Positions 56,158 to 63,509 of a stretch of 64,000 bases of DNA are shown piece after piece. Source of the DNA: UBA2233 sp002347965 [NCBI: Nitrospirae bacterium UBA2233] (lineage in GTDB: Bacteria > UBA2233). The translations under genes and the position numbers were made by a program. Below the pieces are notes generated by a model. The model worked only from the letters and a program-made list of their open reading frames with translations. It had not been told where the DNA came from and ran no database searches. Each line of letters opens with the position of its first letter. The first letter of the stretch is position 1. The stretch covers positions 276 through 64,275 of the forward strand of contig DDYN01000039.1 of the NCBI GenBank assembly GCA_002347965.1, read 5' to 3'.

Positions 56158-56181
56158 GCAAAAGAAACGGAAGGAGGAGGC

Positions 56182-57636
56182 ATGATCGGAATCGTTTCTT
56201 ATGGGGGGTATGTTCCCAGGCTTCGCCTGCCCCGGATGACCATGTTCCAAAGTATGGCCTGGTTTGCCCCGGCCACCATCGCCGTGGCCCAGGGCGAGAG
56301 GTCGGTCTGCAACTGGGATGAAGACGCCCTGAGCATGGGCGTCGAGGCGGCCAGGGACTGCCTTAAGGGTGCGGACAAGGCAGGGGTTGATGCCCTGCTT
56401 CTGGCCTCGACCACGTTGCCCTACGCGGACCGACAAAACGCCGGCATCGCCTCTACGGCGCTCAACTTAAAAAATGAAGTCCTCACTGCCGATTTTACGG
56501 GCTCATTAAAGGCCGGAACTACGGCGATGATTTCGGCCTTCGAGAGCCTTCAAGCCGGAAACAAAAACAGCATCCTCGTGGTCGCTTCAGACAAGCGGGA
56601 GGCCAAGGCAGGCTATTTCTACGAGATGTGGTTTGGGGACGGGGCCGCGTCCTTGCTTTTGGGCAAGGAGGGCGTGATCGCCGAGCTCAAGGGGTTCCAT
56701 TCCGTCAGCTACGATTTCCCCGACCATTACCGGGATGCCGCCAAGAAGTACGACTACATTTGGGAAGAACGCTGGATTCGGGACGAGGGGTATGTCAAGA
56801 TCCTGCCGGAAGCCATCAACGGGCTTCTTTCGAAGTACAGCCTATCCATCGGCGATTTCTCAAAAGTCGTTTACCCGTGCTTCTTTAGCCGGGAGCACGC
56901 CGCGATCGCCAAAAAAATCGGAGCCAGCCCCCAGATGGTTCAGGACAACATGCACGAAGCCTGCGGCGAGATGGGTACGGCCCACCCCTTGGCGATGTTT
57001 ATTCATGCCCTTGAGGACGCCAAGCCCGGAGACAAGCTCCTTTTGGCCAGCTTCGGCCAGGGCTCGGACGCTTTTTGGTTCGAGGTAACAGAGAACATCG
57101 CAAAATTGCCAGCAAGGAACGGCATCAAAGGCCACCTGGCCAAACGCAAGGAAATGGAAAGCTACACCAAGTTCTGCCAGTTCCGCGATCGTCTCGGCGC
57201 CGATACCGGCATTCGGGCCGAAGTCAGCGCCCAATCCCCATTGAGCGTCCTTTGGCGAAAAAGAAAGGCGATACTTGGGTTGGTCGGGGGAAGGTGCAAG
57301 GTCTGCGGCACCCCCCAGTTTCCAAAAACGGACGTGTGCGTCAAGCCGGAATGCCATGCGGTGTACGAGCAAGAAGACTACGAATTCTCGGAAAGAAAAG
57401 CCAAAATCATCTCGTTTACCGGGGATCTGCTGGCTGTCTCTATCGACCCTCCTGCAATTTACGGGATGGTACAGTTTGACGGGGGAGGAAGGACGCTCCT
57501 TGACTTTACAGACTGCGAGCTGGAGAAGCTAGAGGTTGGTCAAACGGTAGAGATGTCCTTCCGTAAGCGGTGGTACGACAAAGAGCGGGGCTTCCACGGG
57601 TACTTCTGGAAAGCCGTTCCACAAGAAAAAGCCTAA
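56182..57636 (+). CDS. HMG-CoA synthase/ketosynthase III-like enzyme fused to a DUF35 (zinc ribbon + OB) domain
   Basis: A 484-residue protein. Residues 1-330 have the initial-condensing-enzyme fold of HMG-CoA synthases: IGIVSYGGYVPRLRL at the start, ADRQNAGIASTALNL, and AKPGDKLLLASFGQGSDAFWFE near 282. The C-terminal 130 residues form a DUF35 unit with zinc ligands Cys372, Cys375, Cys386 and Cys391 (CKVCGTPQ and DVCVKPEC) and an OB part (ISFTGDLLAVSIDPPAIYGMVQF, in pieces). The acyl-accepting Cys of HMG-CoA synthases falls at Leu109 in DFTGSLKAGTTA, so standard thioester chemistry looks impossible. ATG 56182 has GGAGGAGG upstream. The thiolase gene follows by 14 nt. Substrate unknown. Confidence 0.78.
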   Translation: MIGIVSYGGYVPRLRLPRMTMFQSMAWFAPATIAVAQGERSVCNWDEDALSMGVEAARDCLKGADKAGVDALLLASTTLPYADRQNAGIASTALNLKNEVLTADFTGSLKAGTTAMISAFESLQAGNKNSILVVASDKREAKAGYFYEMWFGDGAASLLLGKEGVIAELKGFHSVSYDFPDHYRDAAKKYDYIWEERWIRDEGYVKILPEAINGLLSKYSLSIGDFSKVVYPCFFSREHAAIAKKIGASPQMVQDNMHEACGEMGTAHPLAMFIHALEDAKPGDKLLLASFGQGSDAFWFEVTENIAKLPARNGIKGHLAKRKEMESYTKFCQFRDRLGADTGIRAEVSAQSPLSVLWRKRKAILGLVGGRCKVCGTPQFPKTDVCVKPECHAVYEQEDYEFSERKAKIISFTGDLLAVSIDPPAIYGMVQFDGGGRTLLDFTDCELEKLEVGQTVEMSFRKRWYDKERGFHGYFWKAVPQEKA

Positions 57637-57650
57637 GGGGAGGCAAAAGA

Positions 57651-58853
57651 ATGGCAACTGGAATCAAGGATAAGGTAGCTATCATCGGAATGGGTTGCAC
57701 AAAGTTCGGCGAGCGCTGGGATGTCGGGGCAGAAGAGCTCATCGTCGAGGCGTTCCAGGAATGCATAGAGGATGCCGGTATCGACCGTAACGAGATTCAA
57801 GCGGCCTGGCAAGGCACATGCATTGATGAGGTGAACGTCGGGAAAAGCGCGTTGGCCTTGGCCTTAACCTTGCACTTGCCCTACATTCCGGTTACCCGAA
57901 CGGAGAATTTTTGCGCCACCGGAACCGAGGCGTTCCGTGGAGCCGTCTATGCGGTAGCCTCCGGGGCCTACGACATCTGCCTGGCCCTAGGGGTCGAGAA
58001 GCTCAAAGACACGGGCTATGGCGGCCTTCCTAGCATCGGGGGGGGTTCTTTGGCCTTTTTTACGATGCCCAACATGACCGCCCCAGGAGGGTTCGCCATG
58101 CTGGCCCAGGGCTATGCCGCCAAGCACGGCCTGAGCATGGACGAGGTGAAGAAGGCCATGGCCCATATTTCGGCAAAGAGCCACTATAACGGCTCGTTAA
58201 GTCCCAAGGCCCACTTGCAAAGGCCGGTTTCGGAGGATCAAATCTTGAATTCCCCGATGATCGCCTACCCACTGGGCTTGTATGACTGTTGTGGCGTAAG
58301 CGACGGGGCCGCGGCGGCTATCGTGACGACGCCGGAAATCGCGAGAAGCCTGGGCAAGAAAGATTATGTCACGGTCAAGGCCCTGCAAATTGCCATCAGC
58401 AGCGGCGAGGAGCTCCAGTACGACAACTGGGACTTCGATCATTTTGTAACCACCTCCAAGGCTAGCTCGCTAGCTTACAAAGAGGCCGGGGTGAACAACC
58501 CCAGAGAAGAAATCAGCATGATGGAGGTCCATGACTGCTTTTCGATCACGGAGCTCGTGACCTACGAGGATTTGCACATCTCCGAGCGGGGAAAGGCGCC
58601 AAAGGATGTCATGGAGGGCTTCTACGACATAAACGGGAAGATTCCCTGCCAGCCCGACGGAGGCTTGAAATGCTTCGGCCATCCCATCGGTGCCTCCGGA
58701 ATTCGGATGCTATATGAAATGTACCTCCAGCTGCTCGGCAGGGCGGGGAAAAGGCAGGTCCAAAACCCTAAGCTTGGCCTTACGCATAACCTGGGCGGGT
58801 TTCCGTTCATGAACATCAACAGCGTTGCCATTATCGGCCGGCATGACGTTTGA
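57651..58853 (+). CDS. Thiolase family protein, SCP2/lipid-transfer type
   Basis: A 400-residue thiolase-fold enzyme. Cys88 in TENFCATGTEAF is the acyl-binding nucleophile; His294 in MEVHDCFSITEL and His344 in CFGHPIGASGIRML fill the usual active-site positions. The C-terminal Cys of classical thiolases (CxG motif) is absent: the equivalent stretch is HNLGGFP, as in SCP2/archaeal thiolases that work with a DUF35 partner. That partner is fused to the enzyme encoded just upstream, suggesting one complex. ATG 57651 has GGGGAGG seven bases upstream. It could cleave or form a 3-oxoacyl-CoA of unknown structure. Confidence 0.86.
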   Translation: MATGIKDKVAIIGMGCTKFGERWDVGAEELIVEAFQECIEDAGIDRNEIQAAWQGTCIDEVNVGKSALALALTLHLPYIPVTRTENFCATGTEAFRGAVYAVASGAYDICLALGVEKLKDTGYGGLPSIGGGSLAFFTMPNMTAPGGFAMLAQGYAAKHGLSMDEVKKAMAHISAKSHYNGSLSPKAHLQRPVSEDQILNSPMIAYPLGLYDCCGVSDGAAAAIVTTPEIARSLGKKDYVTVKALQIAISSGEELQYDNWDFDHFVTTSKASSLAYKEAGVNNPREEISMMEVHDCFSITELVTYEDLHISERGKAPKDVMEGFYDINGKIPCQPDGGLKCFGHPIGASGIRMLYEMYLQLLGRAGKRQVQNPKLGLTHNLGGFPFMNINSVAIIGRHDV

Positions 58854-58859
58854 AGTCGG

Positions 58860-58967
58860 GAGGGGTTTAAGCAGGCTGGTCTCTCAACCTTAGACAACCC
58901 CTCTAGCCACAGGCCTTCCTTGGAACCGGGCTCATGGGTCAAGAAGGCTGATAAGCCGAGGGCTTTT
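58860..58967 (+). other. Inverted repeats after the thiolase gene
   Basis: GAGGGGTT (58860-58867) is the exact complement of AACCCCTC (58896-58903), and further on AAGCC GAG GGCTTTT (58953-58967) makes a small hairpin with a short T-run. Either may close the thiolase transcript; neither is a strong terminator. The opposite gene nfi ends at 58981. Confidence 0.35.
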
Positions 58968-58980
58968 AGTGAGCATCCTA

Positions 58981-59709
58981 TTAGGCGGGGCTTGGCTCCA
59001 AGCGTTCAACGGAGTCAGGCCCCGCCGCTCCTTGAAGCTCCTTCTTGAGCCGATCGGCAAGCCGATCTGCCAAGTGAAGTGGAACGGGCAGTTTCGTCTT
59101 TCGGATGCACTGAAGCGCTACAGAAACGGCTGTTTCTGCGTCTATCCTGTGGCCTGGAGATACATAAAGCGGCTTGACGTTCGTTTTGGCCCTTACGACA
59201 AACCCGATTATAGAACCATCGTCCGGGTGGATTAGGCCAGAAACGCTCCCCGCTTCCAAGGAGGGCGCTTGAAACAGCCCAAAGAGCGGCTTTTTGGCGA
59301 TCCCGATCGTTGCTAAACCAGCGACTACTCCAAGGTGGCTCGCGATCCCGAGACCTCGAGGATGGGCGACTCCCTGGCCGGAGACGAACAAGACATCGGG
59401 AACGATTTTGAGCTTCGTCAGCGTCCCGAGCATCGAATGGAGCTCCCGGAAGCTTAAGTATCCAGGAATGTAGGGGAACGTTACGGGTTTCGCGTGAAAG
59501 GCTTCCTCGAGGAGTTCAAGCCCCGGGAAAGACAGAACGACTGCGCAGGCGATTGCTGTCGGACAGCCTTTAATGGTTGCATAGGCGCAGTCAACACCCC
59601 CTACCGTCCTTAGGTTTTTGGCAAAGACGGAGGTACGCAAAGAAACCCATTCGCGAAGTGCTTTTTGGAGAGCTTTCGCCTCGACCAGAGAAAGGCAGGC
59701 CATGGCCAA
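58981..59709 (-). CDS. nfi: Endonuclease V-like protein with altered active site
   Basis: A 242-residue protein of the endonuclease V family, which nicks DNA or RNA near deoxyinosine/inosine. Asp40 in VGGVDCAY and Glu89 in YIPGYLSFRE are kept, as is GVAHPRGLGIASHLG. But the metal-binding Asp expected at position 110 (family VDGHG) is Ser110: the codons read GTC TCC GGC CAG GGA, so VSGQG. Loss of this residue would be expected to abolish or change cleavage. TTG 59709 or ATG 59703 may start it. tatC lies 6 nt upstream. Confidence 0.85.
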   Translation of the reverse strand: MAMACLSLVEAKALQKALREWVSLRTSVFAKNLRTVGGVDCAYATIKGCPTAIACAVVLSFPGLELLEEAFHAKPVTFPYIPGYLSFRELHSMLGTLTKLKIVPDVLFVSGQGVAHPRGLGIASHLGVVAGLATIGIAKKPLFGLFQAPSLEAGSVSGLIHPDDGSIIGFVVRAKTNVKPLYVSPGHRIDAETAVSVALQCIRKTKLPVPLHLADRLADRLKKELQGAAGPDSVERLEPSPA

Positions 59710-59715
59710 CGCCGC

Positions 59716-60483
59716 TCACTCCGGCTCCGTCTTTTTTCCGAACACCTTGGCCACGACAATTGAGGCTTCGTACAGGAAAAGGAGCGGGACTGCCATGAGT
59801 GACTGCGAAAAAACATCCGGTGGGGTGAGAATGGCCGCCACAATAAAGATGATCACGACAGCATAACGGCGAAAAGAAGCAAGTTGCTTGCCCGTGACAA
59901 TGCCTACCTTGGAGAAGAAGAACGCAAACACGGGCAGCTCGAACACGACGCCAAAGGCGAACAGCATCTTTATGCTGAAGCCAAGAAATTCCTTGACCGA
60001 GATCATCGGCTGGATATACTCGTTCGAGAAGGCCAGGAAGTACTTGAACCCGAAGGGGAAAACGACGAAGTAGGCGAACGTGACCCCGACGGCAAAAAAG
60101 GCGCTCGCCGCGAGCACGAACGGGATGGCATAGCGCCTTTCTTCCCGATAAAGGCCCGGCTCGATAAACTTCCAGATTTCGTAAAACACGACAGGGGAGG
60201 CTAAGATCAACCCCCCGATAAGGCCGACCTTAAGGTATACGAGGAATGCTTCTGGCAGCCCTGTATACACTAGCTTTAGGCCTTTTGGCATCACCTTAAG
60301 CAAAGGAAGTAAGAGAACGCGAAAGATTTGCTCCGAGAAGGTGTACGCGACCCCAAACCCCACACCCACGGCTATAAGGCTATGGATAAGCCGCGTACGG
60401 AGCTCTTTGAGATGCTCCATAAACGGCATGACCTTCAAGTCTTGCGCCATGCCGGAAGCCTTGGCTTTGAGCTGCTCCATCAA
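59716..60483 (-). CDS. tatC: Twin-arginine translocase subunit TatC
   Basis: Signal-recognition core of the Tat system that exports folded proteins. The 255 residues begin with a hydrophilic stretch, then FMEHLKELRTRLIHSLIAVGV, with family residues EHLKELRxR near 22, several membrane spans and SPVVFYEIWKFIEPGLYREER near 100, cut here. Length normal. Overlaps tatA by 4 nt (ATGA). Confidence 0.95.
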   Translation of the reverse strand: MMEQLKAKASGMAQDLKVMPFMEHLKELRTRLIHSLIAVGVGFGVAYTFSEQIFRVLLLPLLKVMPKGLKLVYTGLPEAFLVYLKVGLIGGLILASPVVFYEIWKFIEPGLYREERRYAIPFVLAASAFFAVGVTFAYFVVFPFGFKYFLAFSNEYIQPMISVKEFLGFSIKMLFAFGVVFELPVFAFFFSKVGIVTGKQLASFRRYAVVIIFIVAAILTPPDVFSQSLMAVPLLFLYEASIVVAKVFGKKTEPE

Positions 60484-60716
60484 GAAACCATAGGGGGCTG
60501 AGTTGGCGGTGTTCTGCGAGAGGGAGCTTGCGGCGGGTCTTCATCCTTGAGCAGGTCGTCAAACTTAAGCTCGTCTTGGATATCCCGAGTCGCCCGCTTG
60601 ACTTCACCCATTGCCTTGCCAAGAGATTTGGCGATTTCGGGCAGCTTCTGAGGCCCGATGATAACGAGTGCAACGATGAGGATAACAATGAGTTCTCCCG
60701 TCCCAATCCCAAACAT
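60480..60716 (-). CDS. tatA: TatA/TatB-type twin-arginine translocase subunit
   Basis: A 78-residue protein with one N-terminal membrane span (GTGELIVILIVALVIIGPQKLPEIAKSLG, in pieces), the FGPKKLP-like hinge (here IGPQKLPEI), an amphipathic helix and a Pro-rich acidic tail. TatA and TatB cannot be separated firmly; the Gly-Pro with Glu8 pattern (GELIVIL) fits TatB-like/TatA proteins of single-component systems. ATG 60716 with GAAGGG upstream is chosen. Only one TatA-like gene is seen in the window. Confidence 0.88.
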   Translation of the reverse strand: MFGIGTGELIVILIVALVIIGPQKLPEIAKSLGKAMGEVKRATRDIQDELKFDDLLKDEDPPQAPSRRTPPTQPPMVS

Positions 60717-60805
60717 GACGCATCCCTTCCTTGTATAGAAGCGCACGAAGGCGCTTTTTTCTATCCTAGTACAGGTTCAAGGGCATGTCCATGCAAAAGT
60801 ACGGC

Positions 60806-61222
60806 CTAGACGTCCAAGATCACGCGGACGCTTAGAAAGCCCCTTGACTCTTGCCGGATGGCGAAATCGTTGTAGGTAACGGCCTTAGGGATGCACCGAA
60901 TACGATGCCTCTCGGGCTCGAGCGTTTCACCGAAGGCTACGAACTCGAACAACCCTTCATCCAACCCAAGAATGGCAAACCTGGAGAACAAAAGCCTGCG
61001 CGTGTCGAACGCGTAGAGCAGCTCGTTCAACGCTTCGTGCAACAGGACGTCCGCTCCTTGCTCGTGAAAGACAAAAAAGTGGCGCTCTTTGGGCAAGACG
61101 CAGCCTAGAGGCGTAAGAAGCCCTTCGAACGCTTCAAGGGCCTCCAAAAAGAGGTGGTCAAGCCCCCTTGCCCTTACCCAAAACCCGACATCGGCCGTGT
61201 GATCGATAAGCCCGGATGCCAT
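60806..61222 (-). CDS. Archease family protein
   Basis: A 138-residue archease, known to activate the RNA ligase RtcB in tRNA splicing and RNA repair. Family marks: DHTADVGFWVRARGLDHLF at the start and the acidic metal-binding stretch EALNELLYAFDTRR near 62, ending in FLSVRVILDV. No rtcB is within the window. It follows the yggU gene by 5 nt. Confidence 0.88.
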   Translation of the reverse strand: MASGLIDHTADVGFWVRARGLDHLFLEALEAFEGLLTPLGCVLPKERHFFVFHEQGADVLLHEALNELLYAFDTRRLLFSRFAILGLDEGLFEFVAFGETLEPERHRIRCIPKAVTYNDFAIRQESRGFLSVRVILDV

Positions 61223-61227
61223 AAGGC

Positions 61228-61488
61228 CTATGACCTCTTTAAGAGCCGAGACAGGGATTCTTTTGAAACCCCGTCCAGCATGACGAGTTTTTTGTGGCTT
61301 TTATGCCCCTTGAGGATTGTTACGGCACACCTTGGAAGGCCGAGCGCTTCGGATAGCAAAGATGCCACGGCACGGTTTGCCTCGTTGTCATGGGGCCTTT
61401 TGGACGTGTGGACCTCAAGCGACCCGTCAGAAAGCAAGGCTACCCGTTCGATGGCCTTCCCCGTTTTGACGTGAACGGTCAGCGTCAT
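61228..61488 (-). CDS. YggU-like DUF167 protein
   Basis: An 86-residue DUF167 protein (function unknown). The typical core is VHVKTGKAIERVALLSDGSLEVHTSKRPHDNEANRAV, in pieces, then LLSEALGLPRCAVTILKGHKSHKKLVMLDG. The frame is open further upstream across yggT, but ATG 61488 overlaps the yggT stop (ATGA) and gives the family start. Standard member of the yggS-proC-yggT-yggU group. Confidence 0.88.
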   Translation of the reverse strand: MTLTVHVKTGKAIERVALLSDGSLEVHTSKRPHDNEANRAVASLLSEALGLPRCAVTILKGHKSHKKLVMLDGVSKESLSRLLKRS

Positions 61489-61784
61489 ACCCCTACGATC
61501 GAATACGCCAAATCTCGGAGCGTCGGGGGAACAACCATGCGAAAGAACATAATCGCAAAAATCGCGATCACGGGCGAAATGTCCAACCCTACAGGCGGAA
61601 GGACCCTGCGGATGGGCCGCAAAACGGGCTCCGTGATTCTTTCTAGGAATATAACGACAGGGTTGTAGGGGTTTGGCTGAACCCATGTAATCAGCGCGGA
61701 AATAACAATCACCCACATGTAAAGCTGCAACGCCTGGTCAAGAATGAGCGCGAGCGCGGTCAAGATGCGGGAAAAAAGTACCAT
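61485..61784 (-). CDS. yggT: YggT family membrane protein
   Basis: A 99-residue protein with two membrane spans (LQLYMWVIVISALITWV near 20 and GLDISPVIAIFAIMFF near 67) and the family segment VQPNPYNPVVIFLERITEPVLRPIRRVLPP between them, read in pieces. Linked in other bacteria to osmotic or cell-envelope functions; not established. Starts 4 nt after proC. Confidence 0.9.
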   Translation of the reverse strand: MVLFSRILTALALILDQALQLYMWVIVISALITWVQPNPYNPVVIFLERITEPVLRPIRRVLPPVGLDISPVIAIFAIMFFRMVVPPTLRDLAYSIVGV

Positions 61785-61788
61785 AACC

Positions 61789-62631
61789 CTAAACTCCTTT
61801 TTGGGGTGGAATCATTGCCTGCGCGCGATAGTAGGCGCTCGTGATCGCTTCGATCAAAATCCCTTTAAGCCCCAACCTTTCTAAAACAAAAAGCCCTTCC
61901 ATCGTCGTTCCTTTGGGTGTGGTCACCCGCTCTTTTAGGCTCGCAAGCGAAGCGGCCTCATCCTCCTTCGCCAGCATCCCAGCCCCCAAAAACGTTTCTA
62001 CGGCGACCTTCCTGGACAGTGCAGCAGGTAAACCAAGCCTTATGCCGGCCGCCGCAAAGCCCTCTAGAGCGTGCCACACAAAGGCAATGCCCGAACTGGA
62101 AAGCGCGGTGAGCGCATCCAGCTGCCCTTCCTCGAGCTCAATGGTCATTCCTACCGAAGAAAGGGCCTCGATGAGCGCCCCTTTTTTTTCTTCGGGAAAC
62201 CCGGGCTCGCACAGAACCCCTACCGGACATGCCCCTAGTGCAACCGCCAGGTTCGGCATGACCCTTGCCACATGGGCCTTTTCCCCGAGGGCTTCGCGAA
62301 GGGCCTCGATGGGAACGCCAGCGGCGATGGAAATGAGCATAACGTCCTTTCCGAGCACCTCACGGTACAAGCGAAGCCAAGGAATAACCTGCAGGGGTTT
62401 CAGTGCCAAAAGAATAGCCCTTACTCTCGATAGAACCTCTTCTATTTTTTTTACCCCCTCCAGCCCGAAAGCCTCGGCTTCAGCAACCCTTAAAGGATCC
62501 TGGTCGTGGCCGAATATCGAACCTTTGGCTTGAGGATAGGCTCCAACGATTCCCTTGGCCATCGCCGAGCCCATTTGCCCAAGCCCGACGATCAGCAAAG
62601 GGATCACTCCACCCGGCGCCCCTTGATCCAC
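61789..62631 (-). CDS. proC: Pyrroline-5-carboxylate reductase
   Basis: NADPH-dependent last step of proline synthesis. The 280 residues have the Rossmann motif LLIVGLGQMGSAMAKGIV near 12, VMPNLAVALGACPVGVL near 124, and the C-terminal signature VTTPKGTTMEGLFVLER near 236 (family VTSPGGTT). Length normal. It sits between yggS and yggT in the common order. Confidence 0.93.
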   Translation of the reverse strand: MDQGAPGGVIPLLIVGLGQMGSAMAKGIVGAYPQAKGSIFGHDQDPLRVAEAEAFGLEGVKKIEEVLSRVRAILLALKPLQVIPWLRLYREVLGKDVMLISIAAGVPIEALREALGEKAHVARVMPNLAVALGACPVGVLCEPGFPEEKKGALIEALSSVGMTIELEEGQLDALTALSSSGIAFVWHALEGFAAAGIRLGLPAALSRKVAVETFLGAGMLAKEDEAASLASLKERVTTPKGTTMEGLFVLERLGLKGILIEAITSAYYRAQAMIPPQKGV

Positions 62632-62660
62632 GCAATTCCCCTAAATTTATCTTATTGAAC

Positions 62661-63407
62661 TTATTGAAGTTTGCCCGCCTGTCTCGGGCCGAATACGCGC
62701 GTTCCGACACGCACCATGTTGGCACCCGCTCCGATAGCATGCTCAAAATCATGGCTCGTTCCCATAGAAAGCCAGTGCATCGGGTAGCCTGCATCCTTCG
62801 CCCCTTGAAATAGTCTGCACATCCTCTCGAAGTGCCTTCGAGAGGCGTCAATTTCAAGCTCTAGAGGAGGAATAGCCATGAGTCCAAGGACCTCGAGCGA
62901 GCAAAAGGATAGCATCTTCTCCAAGAAGCCCATGAGATCGCCCGGGAAAACGCCGGCCTTCGTCGGTTCCGCCCCGATGTTTACCTCAACCAAACACCGC
63001 ACCCGGCAACGCACATTCTCGGCTAGGCTGTTCAGCCTTTGAGCAAGCTCGACCGTATCGAGCGTCTGGATGACCGAAAAACTCTCGATCGCTTTTTTGG
63101 CCTTGTTCGCCTGGAGCCTACCGATGAGGTGCCATTCGACGGACAAGCCTTGCAGCTCGGCCATCTTGGCCCTCGCCTCCTGGACATAGTTCTCCCCAAA
63201 CAGCCTGGCCCCATCCTTGACGAGTGGCTCAAGAATCCAGGCGGGCTGTCTTTTGGACGCCAAAAGAAGCGCTACGGCCTCCGACGAGCCGTGATGGCGT
63301 AGCGCTAGCTCCCTTACCTTCGAGCGAACCTCGCAATACCTGGCGCAAACCTGCTCAATTTCGTGCGCTCTTTCTTGGACGTCCATCGCGCTTTGAGAAC
63401 ATCTCAT
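62661..63407 (-). CDS. yggS: YggS/PLPBP-type PLP homeostasis protein
   Basis: PLP-binding, single-domain fold III protein involved in vitamin B6 balance. PLP-lysine region VALLLASKRQPAWILEPLVKDGARLFGENYVQE, in pieces, with GENYVQEA near 75, then VEWHLIGRLQANKAKKAI, VNIGAEPTKAGVFP and LGLMAIPPLE, and the C-terminal LSMGTSHDFEHAIGAGANMVRVGTRVFG, in pieces. ATG 63407 gives 248 residues, but AAGGAG abuts it with no gap; ATG 63386 (241 residues) is the alternative. A longer open frame is discarded since it runs into the divergent gene. Confidence 0.88.
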   Translation of the reverse strand: MRCSQSAMDVQERAHEIEQVCARYCEVRSKVRELALRHHGSSEAVALLLASKRQPAWILEPLVKDGARLFGENYVQEARAKMAELQGLSVEWHLIGRLQANKAKKAIESFSVIQTLDTVELAQRLNSLAENVRCRVRCLVEVNIGAEPTKAGVFPGDLMGFLEKMLSFCSLEVLGLMAIPPLELEIDASRRHFERMCRLFQGAKDAGYPMHWLSMGTSHDFEHAIGAGANMVRVGTRVFGPRQAGKLQ

Positions 63408-63509
63408 CTCCTTAACATAGCATGCAAGCCACGCTCGGCCAAGAGTTGCAACGTAGCCCGGAGTAAGGAACACTAAGTTATAGAAGTTTTCATCAAAGGA
63501 GGATAAACA

